Shown: one piece after another, positions 11,501 through 22,445 of the stretch
Layout: every line of letters begins with the position of its first letter
How positions within the stretch are numbered: position 1 is the stretch's first letter
NCBI GenBank assembly: GCA_033064195.1
Contig: JARBJD010000123.1
Coordinates: forward strand, 124,001 to 188,000
Reading direction: 5' to 3'
Length of the DNA: 64,000 bases
From: Blattamonas nauphoetae
Lineage: Eukaryota; Preaxostyla; Oxymonadida
Made by a program: the position numbers and the translations under genes
Notes under the pieces: generated by a model
What the model was told of the DNA's origin: nothing
The model's database searches: none
Seen by the model: the letters and a program-made list of their open reading frames with translations, nothing else

Positions 11501-11990
11501 GAAAATTTTGAGCGCTTATGTTGGAAGTAATCGGAGAAACTTCAGGATGTGGAAAAGTGACTTGTCTTTTGGTTCCATCAATCTTCGAGGTCAGTGGAAT
11601 TGAACTTGATGATTGAGAATGTTCAGATGTTTTCAGATCTATTCGTGATTGTTGAGTACTATCCTGTATCCGCCCAGAATTCTTCAATCCTGGACTCGGT
11701 GGAAACGAGATTGTGGGAGAATGTGCAGAACGTTTCAGAAAATTTGGGCTTGTAGGGTGGTGCAACTTGGAAGTATAGTGGTTTCCATTAGTATGATATC
11801 CGGAGTATCCGTTGTGGGATGTAGCAATTGAGTGTGAGAGTGGAGATGGTGATGGAACCAATGGATTTCCCGGTGAGGTCGGAGGACGGAGTTGTGGAGA
11901 GGGTATACTGGAGGATTGTTGAACGTACCCAGGGGAGACAGGTGGTTGAAAGAGAAAGAGCGGTGGTGTGGTGAAAGAAGGGCCTGACAT
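8574..11990 (-). CDS. Large Ser/Pro/Thr-rich protein of unknown function
   Basis: A single 1,138-residue frame starts at ATG 11990 and ends in TAA. The first ~280 and most of the remaining residues are Ser, Pro and Thr rich with many basic patches, as in disordered nuclear regulators. Two stretches look folded. Residues ~300-345 (LTFKNKAQLTIPSILSLGQLV to DKIRLLLHP) have the strand-helix rhythm of a ubiquitin-like fold, a weak suggestion only. Residues ~740-800 (IDGQWTTISKFDHDKRKKMVKVDVPGF) resemble a small beta domain. A Lys/Glu-rich coiled segment with RRGKKMLTEEEIAENEERN lies near residues 965-985. The gene is the next minus-strand gene downstream of RPTOR, 317 bases away. A possible leader exon lies upstream (ATG at 12124) but no splice to the main frame satisfies phase. 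Confidence 0.75.
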   Translation of the reverse strand: MSGPSFTTPPLFLFQPPVSPGYVQQSSSIPSPQLRPPTSPGNPLVPSPSPLSHSIATSHNGYSGYHTNGNHYTSKLHHPTSPNFLKRSAHSPTISFPPSPGLKNSGRIQDSTQQSRIDLKTSEHSQSSSSIPLTSKIDGTKRQVTFPHPEVSPITSNISAQNFHSHLSTLFPSSLQATLFQNISNQNLIQTQSTIPKPSPKPQASPKTEPGSAFPTHPPSLTPSPKPFLSTNKVLQQKQTKINSLAFRFTQPLPNPTNPQNSSPIPTTSISPIDQKIPVVPQKIDICLQPLAAMHSLIVTKVLTFKNKAQLTIPSILSLGQLVSHVESKWRVPTDKIRLLLHPIVTNESTVKTEESLLIKNEDSLSQPSPSPFQLTPVPTQTPNPIKPDSTNVSNSTQPSPKTEDSPAPLARSKSTMLSASSLLSHTKSVSLDTNQVLIPFYFSASDTNCLTSSLYLALFPARQISGQNATAPTIQMAYSFIPTNPATPSNATVQSDSCLSLLLPLLHSSSTKTPEISRAKTQILSPQGTPHTPCLTDTPSRTHSNRKKRRKEYEEGRDKRASGDEASDGGKNGEDTHTPLIITPSTSRARPDLFGHRSTPPLPTSPLSHHHLSPPSLISPGTSSILSPVKTTPKQFRTITDRLTTKRQIQSTKPVTVKQEDSLKGSSKDDEERIKFSFFDSDIEHSFLVGDLEELDNKEELSKQKNQKDVISDASKPLAYIDHIPNIDGQWTTISKFDHDKRKKMVKVDVPGFFPRWKADTVRLVFYLNQSFVRTIPDSKIPPPLSFVVPDQPNILSESSASLEAEGMPTEIHKQKRKKPFSFGRVTPSGSNTDDSEMDFLSGNNRRRSPVPTPFSAPIQTRKGCLASRSTKHGSTVSKSQTKNGRINFSWKSNDDSDYENSSDFTQASSSILTDTRYPSQSLRSTKSSQSGRSLPGESVLGKRGKGLTKNKANDVEKKKTRRGKKMLTEEEIAENEERNAVAKMARQIEEYFEEEKQKKKESRQPMSRVSSPTQPYSPSQSEIEAANQTINQSFQGLRRSSVPAFQSPLIQAPTSARLFSPHPPLSQSLSHFAGISSPPISLSSHHHSLIVPDIMSLHSQQASPVPTGQTNMNIPFSFSLNLFSPIKTQLTSVKKG

Positions 11991-12307
11991 GACACCTCCA
12001 AAACAATCGCAAGTAAAAGAGAGTTTCTCTACATGTATCAGAAAAAAGGAAGACCAGTACCTTTATCTTAACAAAGATTTGAATCGGATATACGAAACAC
12101 CTGATTTGGATTGTTCTCTGCCATAATTGATTTTAGTCGAGTCATTCCGATGAATCCACAATTTTCTGGAGGAATCATTTGCCTGAACACTTTTATTCAA
12201 ATTATTTGTGCCTAATAAAACGGAATAAACACATGCAACTTCTCCTGAAACACAGGGTTGATTTGAATCGAACAAAAAACAAAAAAAGTGCTTCAATCAT
12301 TGTGGCA
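11991..12307. other. Intergenic stretch between RPTOR and the Ser/Pro-rich gene
   Basis: It holds an 18-codon ORF on the minus strand starting at ATG 12124, and a 32-nt GT-AG stretch close to 12,030-12,061 that resembles the local intron class. These could be a non-coding or leader exon of the downstream gene, but no phase-consistent joining was found. Nothing else is seen. Confidence 0.3.
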
Positions 12308-15300
12308 TTATCCATACACATTGACGATCTTTCCACCATAGCTTGCCATTAAAATCTTTTCTGTTGGATGCCACTTGAGTGTGCTGACAATTGTATCTTT
12401 ATCAGGAACGACTCCCAAACCCCGTCCCATCACATTGATTCCCGACGATGACGTTGTCATTCCAAAGACTTGGTTCCCCGCTCCGAGCACAACATAAGGC
12501 AGTGTTCGGTGAGCAGCAAATGCAGCTGTTTGGAGATTTATTCCGCATCGTTTGGTGTGTGCCAAAGTATGAAACAACCCAAATGAACCAGAGTCACCAG
12601 CTGTGTTAATTGATTGTGAATGCCTTCCAGATCCTGGTTGAGCTGTCCATGACTCTGCGAGCGGAGCAAGAATGGCTGAGAGATGAACATGAAGAGATTG
12701 AAGTGGCAGTGATGATGAACAGAGAATGTCAAACGTGTGGTTTGCTGAACAGTGTATCCTTTCCTGACATCAAAAATGGCCACCTCCGTCGATTCAGTTC
12801 CTGCTGTGATACTCCAATCTGTCGATGAGAACACAATGTCCGAAATTGGAGCATCAAAAGCGAAATAAGGGTAGGTTGGGAGAAGTGGTTTTTCTGAGAG
12901 GAGAATGAGAGATATGATGAAGAGGAGAACAGACCATCCAAAAAGAGTGACATCGCCGGTCGACCTCCTTTCATTCGACGGTCAAACATCCGAATCATTC
13001 TCTTGCTTCCAAGAATGAGCATCCAGCCTGTTTTATCCATCTCTTGGACAGTCACAGGTGTGTTGAACCCTGTCGGCTCATCGCACATGCACATCTCTTG
13101 AATCACATCCCAGACTCTGAATGTTCCTGGTGTCCCACTCGCTGTCAACAGCCCTGTCGGCTGAGACCAAGACAGGTTGAAGATGGGATCTGGTCGCTGC
13201 GAAGATCTGAAGAACCAGGGCGTGAAAAACTTCTTCACAAAAATAGGGCAAACCCATTTGAAGCCTGAGGTCGGTCAACTCCGTAAAGACTTCGAGGAAA
13301 CGCAAAGAAAGAAGCAATCAATCGACTCCCTGGCTCGTTCTCTGGGAATGAGAGGATGTTGATGGCCGAGTCCTGTGTGGAGATAATCATTCTGGTGTCT
13401 GTTGCTGAGTTAATAAAGTTAAGCGAAGATAAGCGTGGGTGGTTCTGCGGGATGAACGTGGGTGGTTCGGTGAGTAAGGGAGCGTATGGAGATGATGTAA
13501 TGGAATTTCGCTAAGAAGACCAGGAATATTTTTAAGAAGGAAGAAAGAACAAACAACATGAGGCTGACACATCATATCGGCAACTTTTTGTTTAACTCTT
13601 TCGTTTCCCAAGTTTGGGATTTGTGGAGGAGGGATTTGGAAACTCTTGATATTGGTTGCTTGTCTCATTTCTGATTTCTTCTTGTCCCGACTGGAGTGAT
13701 GCTTGTTGGCCGCGGGAGGAGGAGAGAGCGAGACTGAGTAAATGCCGACAGTATTCCGTTTCGAACTTCCTAAAGCGATGATGTTGTCAGTTGGGTGGAA
13801 TATGCAATGGGTGATGCCGTTGTAGTATTGGATGGATGAGATTTGAGTGACAGAAAACTCTTTCTCCTCCACTGCCATTCCGAGACCAGGTGTTGTACTT
13901 GTCGGAACACCTCTTCCTCCTCGCATCTGGTTAAGCGCCTGTGGGTGATTTTGCCCAACACCAAGTGGGAGACGGGGATTGACAGTCGATGGAGAGGTTC
14001 CAAAGATATCCGTCGGCCGTTGCCCAACTGAAAAGGACTGCGATGTCTGACGAGTGCGCCCCTGTGTTGCGACTGCTTCAGATGGGCTGTAACTCCGTGG
14101 AATAAGAGAGTCGTTTGTTGCACTGAGAGAAACAGATAATGAATATGAGAATGATGATTGAATACAATCCAGAGGAGGAATAACGATATTCTGATGACAA
14201 AATCATACAAAGCTTCTTGTTGCATGGCATTTCTCAACCGCGACATCGCCACATTCGGTCCATCATCACCTCCTTCTTTTTCAGTGTTCCGTTCAGGTGT
14301 AACCGGAACAGGAACATCGACTCGAGTTGGAATTGGGCTTGAAGGCGAATGTGTGTCCAGGGTTGGTCCAGAAAGATGAACGATGGACCTGGTTGATGGT
14401 TTCGATCCCGACGCCATTGACAGAGCACCAATGGAACTGATGGCGGAAGGATTCGCTGGTGCCGATGATGCTCCTCCGTCTTCCGTTGGACTCGCCGCCA
14501 ATCTGTCCTCCTCAGGACTCTTCGAGACAGGCACAGCGAACGATGGAAGATGTTTTCCTTTGGTGACAGGGCTGTCGACGCTTCTTGGTGATATTCCTAC
14601 ATCCACACTTCCATCGCTTTCGAATCGTGTGTCCTGTGGTTGTTTCTCCGTCTCCTCCTCATCTTCAATGAATAGAAGTCCTTGCTCTTTGGCAGTATCT
14701 GCATCATACAGCCATCCCCTCTTTTTGTTGATCACGTTCATTCTTGTATACCCCCCCTCACATCGCTTCTTCCAACACATCGCCAGCCATTGGTAGATGA
14801 TCGTGTAATGCATTGCTGGGAGTATGGGCCGTTTGCTATGTTCTGGATGTTCCTGATATCTCTGAAGCAAGAGCACTGTCTCTCGGAAGGTCACACTAAA
14901 CTTGCAGGCTGTCAGCCCAAGCTCGTTGAAATGTTCAACACAATAATAAGAATGAAGACGCCATGCTGCACAGAATGCTTCTCCAACATCCTTTGTCTGG
15001 CAATTTTCGGCAGTCAATTGAACAAACATTGGAGATGACGAAGTTGGAGGATCTAACTGAACCTCTGTCTGGACTGGCGCAGGAACTGTATCTGTTTCCG
15101 ACTGACTGAGTGATGACCCGTTTCTTCTTGCTGAGGCCAACCCGCTAGAAGTGTAGTCTGTCACATACGATCCTTCGTCCATCCCACTTCCACCAAAAGA
15201 GCCAAACCCAACCGAACTCGGATACGAGTCTGCCGGCGATGATCTGTAGCTCCAAGTCTCAAACCTGAAGGACGTTGATAGGGTGTTGTGGGAGGCGAAT

Positions 15301-17858
15301 GAATGCATGTTGTCGTTGTTGTATGAGATCCCTGCCATCGCCGTGTTTGGATCTGGCTGGACGAAAGTGGAGGGTTGCCTTGAATCTCGGAAGAGAGAAG
15401 CATTCGTCGATTGTGACAGAGATGAAGAGTTGTACGAAGAGCTCAGTTGTTGAGTGTAAATCGACGGTGACTGATAAATCACTGCGGGAGTGTTCTGCCC
15501 AAATCTGTTGATTTTCTCGAACGGGAGAGTGAGCTGATACGGACTCGAGTTGTTCTCCAACATGATCAGGAAAGTGGGACCAAACAGGTTTGCTGCTGCG
15601 TAGATGTGGTTGCGGAGATAGTTCTGAACAGCCGTGAGGAGCTCTCGCCGAACCATGATCGCCCCGTCATACGCACATTGGTGCAACAGTTCGGGGATAA
15701 TGAGGTCGAATTGCTTCATCAATGGGGACGCTTCTTCATCCATCCGGTGGCCGAGATTCAGTTTGTTGAGAAGATAGATCGCTGACGCTCGCACTTCAAT
15801 GTGTTGGTCTCTGAGCTGATTGATGACGAGACCGACATTGGGAAGAGCGACGAACATATTTCGGATTTTCACCGATTCCCTGAATGTCTCGGCGAGGCAG
15901 ATGAGTGCTGATGCTCTGATCAGTTTGGATGGAATTCGAAGAAGATTCAAGAAGTTCTCGGTGATGACCAGTTCAATTTGTGGTTTCTTGGCTCTGCTGA
16001 TTATCCGTGTGAGGACAAAGAGAGCCATCGCGCGGACAGTCGCCGAGGACGTGTTGAAGACAGCATCGAAGAAGAACTGTTGGTACGGTTCGAGATCTGA
16101 CGCGTAGTGATAGTCCACACTGACAATTCTTGCCCACATCGAGACGAGGAGAGGATGCTGGTCTGTTTTTATTTTCAGAAGACGAAGAGCACTGTTGACG
16201 ATCCCCGAGTAGATTGCCTGGTTGACCATTTGTGGGCCGAGCGAGAGGAACTGTTCAAGAAGCTTGACGCCGTTCGGTCGTAAAATTCGGTTGCTGAGTG
16301 CATGCATGACAATTGGGAGAAATGTTGGCGGTTCCTCTTCTCGACAGCCGAGTCGGAGCCAGATGTTGAACGATTCAAAATGGGATTCAAAGAAACTGAG
16401 CTCTGACAATGTTTGCTTGAGAAGATTCGAGCTCTGGGTTTGTTCAGTCGTGTATGCTGGGATCTCACGGGGGACAGTTGGAGTTCGAAATAGATTTACA
16501 ACAAGACCATGTCGTTTGAAGACAATGTCACAAGCACGATCCCACGATGACCACAATGGATGTGTATTCGTTGGAGGTAACGGAGGATAGCAAACAGGAT
16601 TACATCCATATAGTGGCATAATTCGCTGGGCAAGAAGGAAATTTTGCATCAAACGAGCGAGGAATGGATCATCACGAAACAATGCTAAAAATTGGGCTTT
16701 AGGGCACATGTTGTATGCAATAGTCTCTGTAATTGCCTGAAGAATGAAGAGCAGTTGCCGAACAATTGAATTTTGCTCGGTTGGATCGTCCATAACAGCT
16801 TTCATCAGTGTGTCCTGATCACTTGACAACCCATGCTTTTGGAAGTACCACAGCATAGCCATTTGGATAGGAGTCGTAAGGCAGCTTGTGAAAACATCAA
16901 ATGGTACCTTGTCTGACTGGGGTAATGATTCTTTGGAGCTACAGGCGCACAACACGACATTTCCATCCGTACAGATGTAAGACTTTGAAAAAGAAATGAA
17001 GAAAGGGTTAAAATACATCTCCAGAAATAAGATCACCGGCACTTTGGCAGTCGAAAACAAAAATTGTCGGGGTGCGGAGAGATGTTGAGAGTGATTGAAC
17101 TGTGATTGGGGAGTAATGTTTATGTTGCTATTGCAACAAGATGGAGAAAGAAAAGCACACACTTCATCAAAAACATAAAAGTATTTTGATTGTGGTGGGA
17201 TTACACCACGTCCATTGAAATGGAATAAAACACGATGTTTTTCTGAAAAAATAGAAAAGATAGAGTGTTCAAACTTGCGTTGTCACGAGTGGAAACACAT
17301 TTTTCTTTGAGTTGTTTATCGGTTGGATCAATGCTCATGAAAATGATGGACTAAAACAGGAAAATAAGAGTTGAGTACGAACAGGCTTTCTCGTATGAGA
17401 TGGATTTTTCGAAATAGATAAGTACTGTTGAGCTAATTTATCGTACAACATATCATCGGTTTTTCTATCCAGTGTGTTGATATCTAGAGAGAAATGAGTC
17501 GTCAGTGAAAAAAATGGTGAAAAACCAATCCAACACTCCTTGTGAATGTGGCCAGGTGGCAGAGGGAATGTGCCTGGAGGTGTATTTCCGCGACCAAGGC
17601 AAATTCCAAATATCATGTGAGATGTGTATGTCTTGATGAATGAAAAGAACTGTTGTGAATACCACGTTCCTTGATTGGTCTGGGACATCATCAGTCTTTG
17701 GAATACCACCAAGATTATGTCTAGTGGAAGAAAAGAAGTGTTTTGGTTTGGTGTGTTGAACTTGAAAGGACATGAGGTTGATCGAACCGACACGTTTTCT
17801 GAGCAGATATTGGAAAAATGTGATGAGTTGACAATTATACTTGAGTGTTGAATTGCAT
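12308..17858 (-). CDS. RPTOR: Raptor, scaffold subunit of TOR complex 1, thirteen exons
   Basis: Thirteen exons join in phase: 17858-17841, 17798-17762, 17720-17526, 17483-17383, 17350-17275, 17242-17163, 17127-17017, 16982-14209, 14122-13558, 13510-13239, 13206-12935, 12893-12735 and 12675-12308. They give 1,675 residues. The caspase-like RNC domain occupies roughly residues 30-245, with CWID, VLFHFNGRGV, FVFDCQSAG and VFTSCLTTPI matching conserved Raptor blocks. HEAT/ARM repeats follow (to ~870), then a disordered region, then a WD40 propeller (~1130-1675). Raptor brings substrates to the TOR kinase in nutrient signalling. Where other Raptors have NGHG, this protein has NGRG, so the histidine-like position is lost; the family is not known to be catalytic. 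Twelve introns are 32-86 nt, three of them exactly 32. The first exon (18 nt, six codons) is the least certain. The start is only 20 bases past the PheRS stop. Confidence 0.9.
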
Positions 17859-17877
17859 GAAATGGGAAAATAGTCTC

Positions 17878-19845
17878 TTATTTGTGAGGAATCTTCATGA
17901 CTGATTCTCTCACCCATTCCTCGTCCACTTTTCCTCCAAAGAGTGCCCCAATTTCCGAAACATCACACTGGAGCATTGACGGTCTCTCCAATCCGAATCC
18001 CCATGCAATTGCTCTCACATCCTTATCAATTCCAAGAGGAACCATCACTTCTTCCCTGAAAATTCCACTGTTACCAATCTCGATGAACTTCTTGAGAATC
18101 GGATGGTATGCATGCATTTCCATGGAGGGCTCAGTATAAGGATTATAGGTCGGCTGGAACTTGAACTGAGTCATCCCAACTTCAGCGAAGAAGTGGGTGA
18201 TGGTGCCGATGAGATGGGCCACATTCAACCCTCGGCCCACAACAAACCCTTCCAGTTGGTGGAATTCGGCAAGATGGGTCTTGTCAACTGTTTCATTACG
18301 ATACACTCGATCGATGGAGAAGAAACGAGCGGAGTGTGCGTCGTTGAGGAGAGAGTGAGACAAGCAGGCCTCTCCATGGATTGGTGGATGTGCGAGTGGT
18401 CGTTCTGGTGATTGAGAAGACGGGTTCTTTCGCCAAACACGCTTAAGACCTTCGTTAAGAGTGGAAAGTGTCCGAGTTGACATGGCTGTGGTGTGCGTAC
18501 GAAGGATAACCTTTGAGGCTTCTGCACGATTCCACTTGTATCTGTATCCCAATGAATCGCTGCATACATCTCCACCACCCTCGTGCACTTGCTGAATGCG
18601 AGGAATAAGCTCCTCCGGGAGGTCCAGGCCCATGTAGTATCTCTCCAACTCATTTTTTGGTTGTGCTGGGAGAGACGGATGGAGAGAGCATGGTGCATCT
18701 AAAACTTGATCAGGCATGGTATAGGTTGGAGAGGCCACAAAGAATGTGTCTTGGATATCACGACACGGGTGAGATTGAGCCTGGAAAAGAGTGTCGAAGT
18801 TCCAGAAAGACGACTCAACATATCGGCGAGTAAACATTTCTGTGAAGCTATAAAGGAAAAAGGGTGAAAAACGGATAGTGAACAGACCCAAGGCGAAGGA
18901 AAACACGGCGGAAGTGTGATCGCATTTCTTGAAGTGGATGGAGTTTTCCCCACTTTGGAAGATCTGCTGGAACAGTGAAGTTCTTTTCCTTGAATGTATG
19001 CGTTTTCCATTCATCTGTAAGAAGCATTTGGTTTGTCAGAAGAACTTGTTCTTCAGTTGTGAAGGTGTCGAAGGCAGTTCCCTTTGCCAAGACGACAGAC
19101 TTGATAATTCTAAAAAATATATGTAAATGGAGGAATTTTACTGTTTTTCAATGTAATTCTTCTTGGTAAGCTCTTTGACAAGCTCTGGTTTGACATCTTC
19201 TCCCTTTGCGAATTGTTGGAGTGCTAAGAATATTGTATCTTCGAAGGGCTTTGTCTAAATAAAAACGATAAAAGTTTAAAGAGACTAACCGTTCCGTCTG
19301 CCTGTTTCAATGAAGATCCAACAACAACATTGCCATCTGCGTCTGTTTCGATGAGCTTCTGTTTGGTCAGAGCAAAGAATGCAACAGTTCGCTAAAAAGA
19401 AAAAGAGAAGTGTTTGATGGAGAAATGAAGCGACTTACAGGGTCTTGGACTTTCTTTCCTTTCTTGTCAGTTGCTTGTGGAGCGTTTGGAGCTGGGGCCA
19501 ATAGAACGGTTTTTTGAATTGGTCCCTTCATCACAATGTCCATAACTTCTCCTTCTGGTGTGTGACCTGCTGCAAGACAAGATTCTCCTTCCTTGGAGAT
19601 GGTCATCTTTGTTGTTGATTTTACTTCCACAGTTACAATTGCTACATTCATGAGAAAAACAATGTTATGGAAATGAACAAGAAGACGAAACCCTTTGATT
19701 GGAGAGACTGGAGGGCAGGGTGGTACAGTTCTGTGTTTGTGGCATAGATGGGGAATGCAGATGCAAGATCTTCGATTTTGTTGTTCTGTCGAAGGAAATC
19801 GTGAACGTTCTTTTGAAATTCAATTCTCAGCTTATCAGTATCCAT
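17878..19845 (-). CDS. FARSA: Cytosolic phenylalanyl-tRNA synthetase alpha subunit, six exons
   Basis: Exons 19845-19692, 19641-19439, 19391-19290, 19254-19142, 19109-18888 and 18847-17878 splice in phase into 587 residues (introns 50, 47, 35, 32 and 40 nt). The N-terminal part carries the winged-helix tRNA-recognition region (SLQSKAIVTVEVKST). The catalytic class II core begins at KLHPLQEMRSHFRRVFLRLGF. It includes motif 2 (FFSIDRVYRNETVDKTHLAEFHQLEG) and motif 3 (GFGLERPSML near the C-terminus). The subunit pairs with the beta subunit in an (alpha-beta)2 enzyme that charges tRNA-Phe in the cytosol. An insertion between LKRVW and RFFSIDRV (about 30 residues) is longer than in animal enzymes and could hide an in-frame intron. 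The gene lies divergently, 70 bases from the next plus-strand gene. Confidence 0.94.
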
Positions 19846-19915
19846 GATGTTTGATCAGTCAGGGAGTTGAAGACTTTGTTGTTCTTCAGAATAAGATCCG
19901 ACCCATGGAGGAATC

Positions 19916-21417
19916 ATGTCTCTCGCCAACCAGTTTCGAGTTAAAGTTGACGGACAAGAGCAGACCTGCGATACTAACAGCCGTCTTACCATCAAATTTT
20001 TCCAGCAGCATCCTCATTGCTATCTTAAGAATACGATTACACAGGATAAGATTTTCTTTGAGAAAGGAACTTATTATCCACATCCTCCAGATATAGATAG
20101 TGACTATGAACTTAGTGTGATTTATTTTTCTCCTTTATCAATTATTCTCGATACAAAAAGTCTCTCTGGTGAATGATACAATTCGATTTGATACTTTTCT
20201 CCAGGACGCTAAAGTGGTTTGGAGATAGTTTCCTTTCTTCTTTTTAGCAAGCGGAAAGAGAACAAGACAACAAAGAAACAATGCTTCCAGTCGGTGGTAC
20301 AGGGCGAAAAGAGGGACGAACTGGAAAAATCCAGATTCGTGCAGAGAGTTCGAGCAGTGATCTTGAAGATTCTTCCAATCCAAATGCTGCTCTTACAGCT
20401 TCTTCAAGTGGAGTCGAAGATTTTGATGACGCTCAAGACAAACGACGTCAGAGGAAAGTGATCAAGAAGAAGCGAGCCAAGCGCAAGAAAGCTAAGCTCA
20501 TCGAGTCAGACTCAAGTGATCCATCTGAGCCTGATTCTCTCACAACGTCAGAGTCATCAAGTGGAGGAGAAATTGACCCAGAATTAATTGGACAATCAGG
20601 ATTCATTGCCTCAACCATGGAATTCAAACTATCCCAACATTATCACATCACCCAACAACAGATTGCCCTTGGAATGTATGATCCATCTCAACTCTCCAAG
20701 AATATGAGCACAAAGCCCACCACTCAAGATGATGAAGATGCAGTTGATATCGCGATGAGTAACGTCAGCGACAACGACGAATTGACCGACAAAAACTATC
20801 CAGATGACACCTCAGATGATTACGAATATGTTGTTGACGAGGCAGATCTCTTCTCCGAAGACGAGCATGTCCGCCCCACCACAATCTTCGAAGCCCCCCT
20901 CGTCTTCTCGTATTCCTCCTTCGAACTCGGAAACATGGACATAAAGCCCATCCTCGCCAAACAAACCAAGCGTCATCGCATTTCTGGTCCACTCTCTCAT
21001 CGTGTTCGACGAGCTGTGTGCAAAGGTGATGCCCATCAACAGCCAGTCCTCTCCACACCCTACTCCACCACTCCACTTTTCATTCGCAAAGGCACTTCCA
21101 ACGTCATCCGCGATGCCAAGCGCTTCTCTCGTGCTCTCCACAAATCTGCTCGTGGGGCGAGGATGACGAAGGAAGATAAAGACAAAATCAAGACCATTAC
21201 TCGCACAATAAAATCAACATGGACTCAATTTGATCAAGTCGACTCAACAGAAGATGTGCAAAGGCACATGTGCAAGGTCCTCTCACAGCTTATTCTCGAG
21301 TGTTACATTCCTCTCATGACAGAGGCCTTGGTCAATGCTCAGCATCGTGACAGACGAACACTATCAAAGAGATTCAATCTTCTTGGTCGGCCAAGGAAGA
21401 GTTGGTACCCAGCATAG
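19916..21417 (+). CDS. Unknown Ser/Lys-rich protein, three exons
   Basis: Exons 19916-20116, 20205-20216 and 20248-21417 give 460 residues. The middle exon is only 12 nt (Asp-Ala-Lys-Val). It is inferred because it links the two larger frames in phase with sound GT-AG borders (introns 88 and 31 nt), so it needs RNA support. The N-terminal 67 residues look folded (FRVKVDGQEQ to KGTYYPHPPD). Residues ~100-170 are a Ser/Asp- and Lys/Arg-rich stretch with a strong basic run (RRQRKVIKKKRAKRKKAK) that could be a nuclear signal. A conserved-looking C-terminal block includes TITRTIKSTWTQFDQVD and SQLILECYIPLMTEAL. I do not recognise the family. It stops with TAG. Confidence 0.72.
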
Positions 21418-21535
21418 TCTTGTACTTGTCTTTTTTCGAATTTCTTTCCGTTTTTTACTTGTGTGTATCATTTGTATTGTGTCTCTGTCTTTCCTGAACG
21501 ATCGTCCCAACTCAAATAATATAATCTTTGAGATC

Positions 21536-22320
21536 ATGTCAAACGCGCATTTAGGATTTACCGAATCACAGCAAGAGGAAATTTTTATGTCTGTGTGGGA
21601 TTCTTGTCGCATTTTCATTCTTCTTCGGCTCACTGTTTTTCCTCTCGCTCGTTTCAGGTTCACAACAAGAAAAATGTTGGAAAGAAGGGCCTCGGCTTTT
21701 CTGGATCTAATTTTAAGGATGATGAAGAGGAAAAGCCCGCGACTGGTATTCGCTTTTGACTTAAAAATGACAATTTTCACGATGATTAAATTGAACTTTT
21801 CTACACCTCTAAATAACATGCCTTCATTCAGAGACTCTGACAGGATCTGCAAAACTCTCTGCAATGCGTGCTGCTTTTCAAAAGCAATTTCAACCCTCAG
21901 GTGTAGCGGAACAAAAGAAAGAGGAAGGTTTGTTCTCTTTTCTTGTGCACCTCTTTATCTTTTGCAGAAAAAGTTCCTTTTGCAAACTTAGAAAAGCCAA
22001 AGACACATGTTACGTTTGATGAGGATGATGATACACCGAAACAAGAGACAAAACGTGACTCGGAGAGTGAATCAAGTTCGTCTGAAGAAAGAAGCAAAAA
22101 GCATAGGCACTCGAAAGAAAAATCAGAATCCAAGAAGCGAGAATCAAAACATCATCGTAGCTCCTCAAAGGAACGGAAACATCGCAAGAAGCATGATTCA
22201 TCATCATCTGAGGAGATTTCAAAACGAAAAAGAACTCATTCTGACAAATCAGAATCGAAAGACACTGATAAACGAAAGGATAAATCACACAAGTCCTCAT
22301 CAAAGGATAAAAAGCATTGA
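21536..22320 (+). CDS. Small RS-like basic/acidic nuclear-type protein, four exons
   Basis: Exons 21536-21592, 21658-21745, 21832-21927 and 21968-22320 splice in phase into 197 residues (introns 65, 86 and 40 nt). The N-terminal half contains KKNVGKKGLGFSGSNFKDDEEE, a glycine-flanked acidic motif seen in several RNA-processing proteins, and a helix (KLSAMRAAFQKQFQP). The C-terminal ~90 residues are a Ser/Lys/Arg/Glu-rich tail full of SKER, KKHR and SSSSEE patches. The composition suggests a spliceosome- or RNA-associated protein, but I cannot name it. It lies head-to-tail between a Ser/Lys-rich gene and TFB2, with gaps of 118 and 125 bases. Confidence 0.8.
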
Positions 22321-22445
22321 TTTTGTTCACTCTTGATTCATCTTTCATTTCACGATTATGAATGATAAATATCGATCCAGTTGTTCAGCAAAAAGGAATT
22401 TTGTCATAAGAGCGTCCATTCACTCAACACTGAGAGTTTCGTGAA

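Noticed and set aside
12063-12296. 77-codon minus-strand ORF after the RPTOR stop
   Set aside because: It starts without ATG, overlaps a putative leader region and shows no motif; kept only as a gap note.
20765-21141. Antisense ORFs in the 19,916 gene
   Set aside because: They mirror the real coding exon and have odd Arg/Trp/Gly-rich composition.
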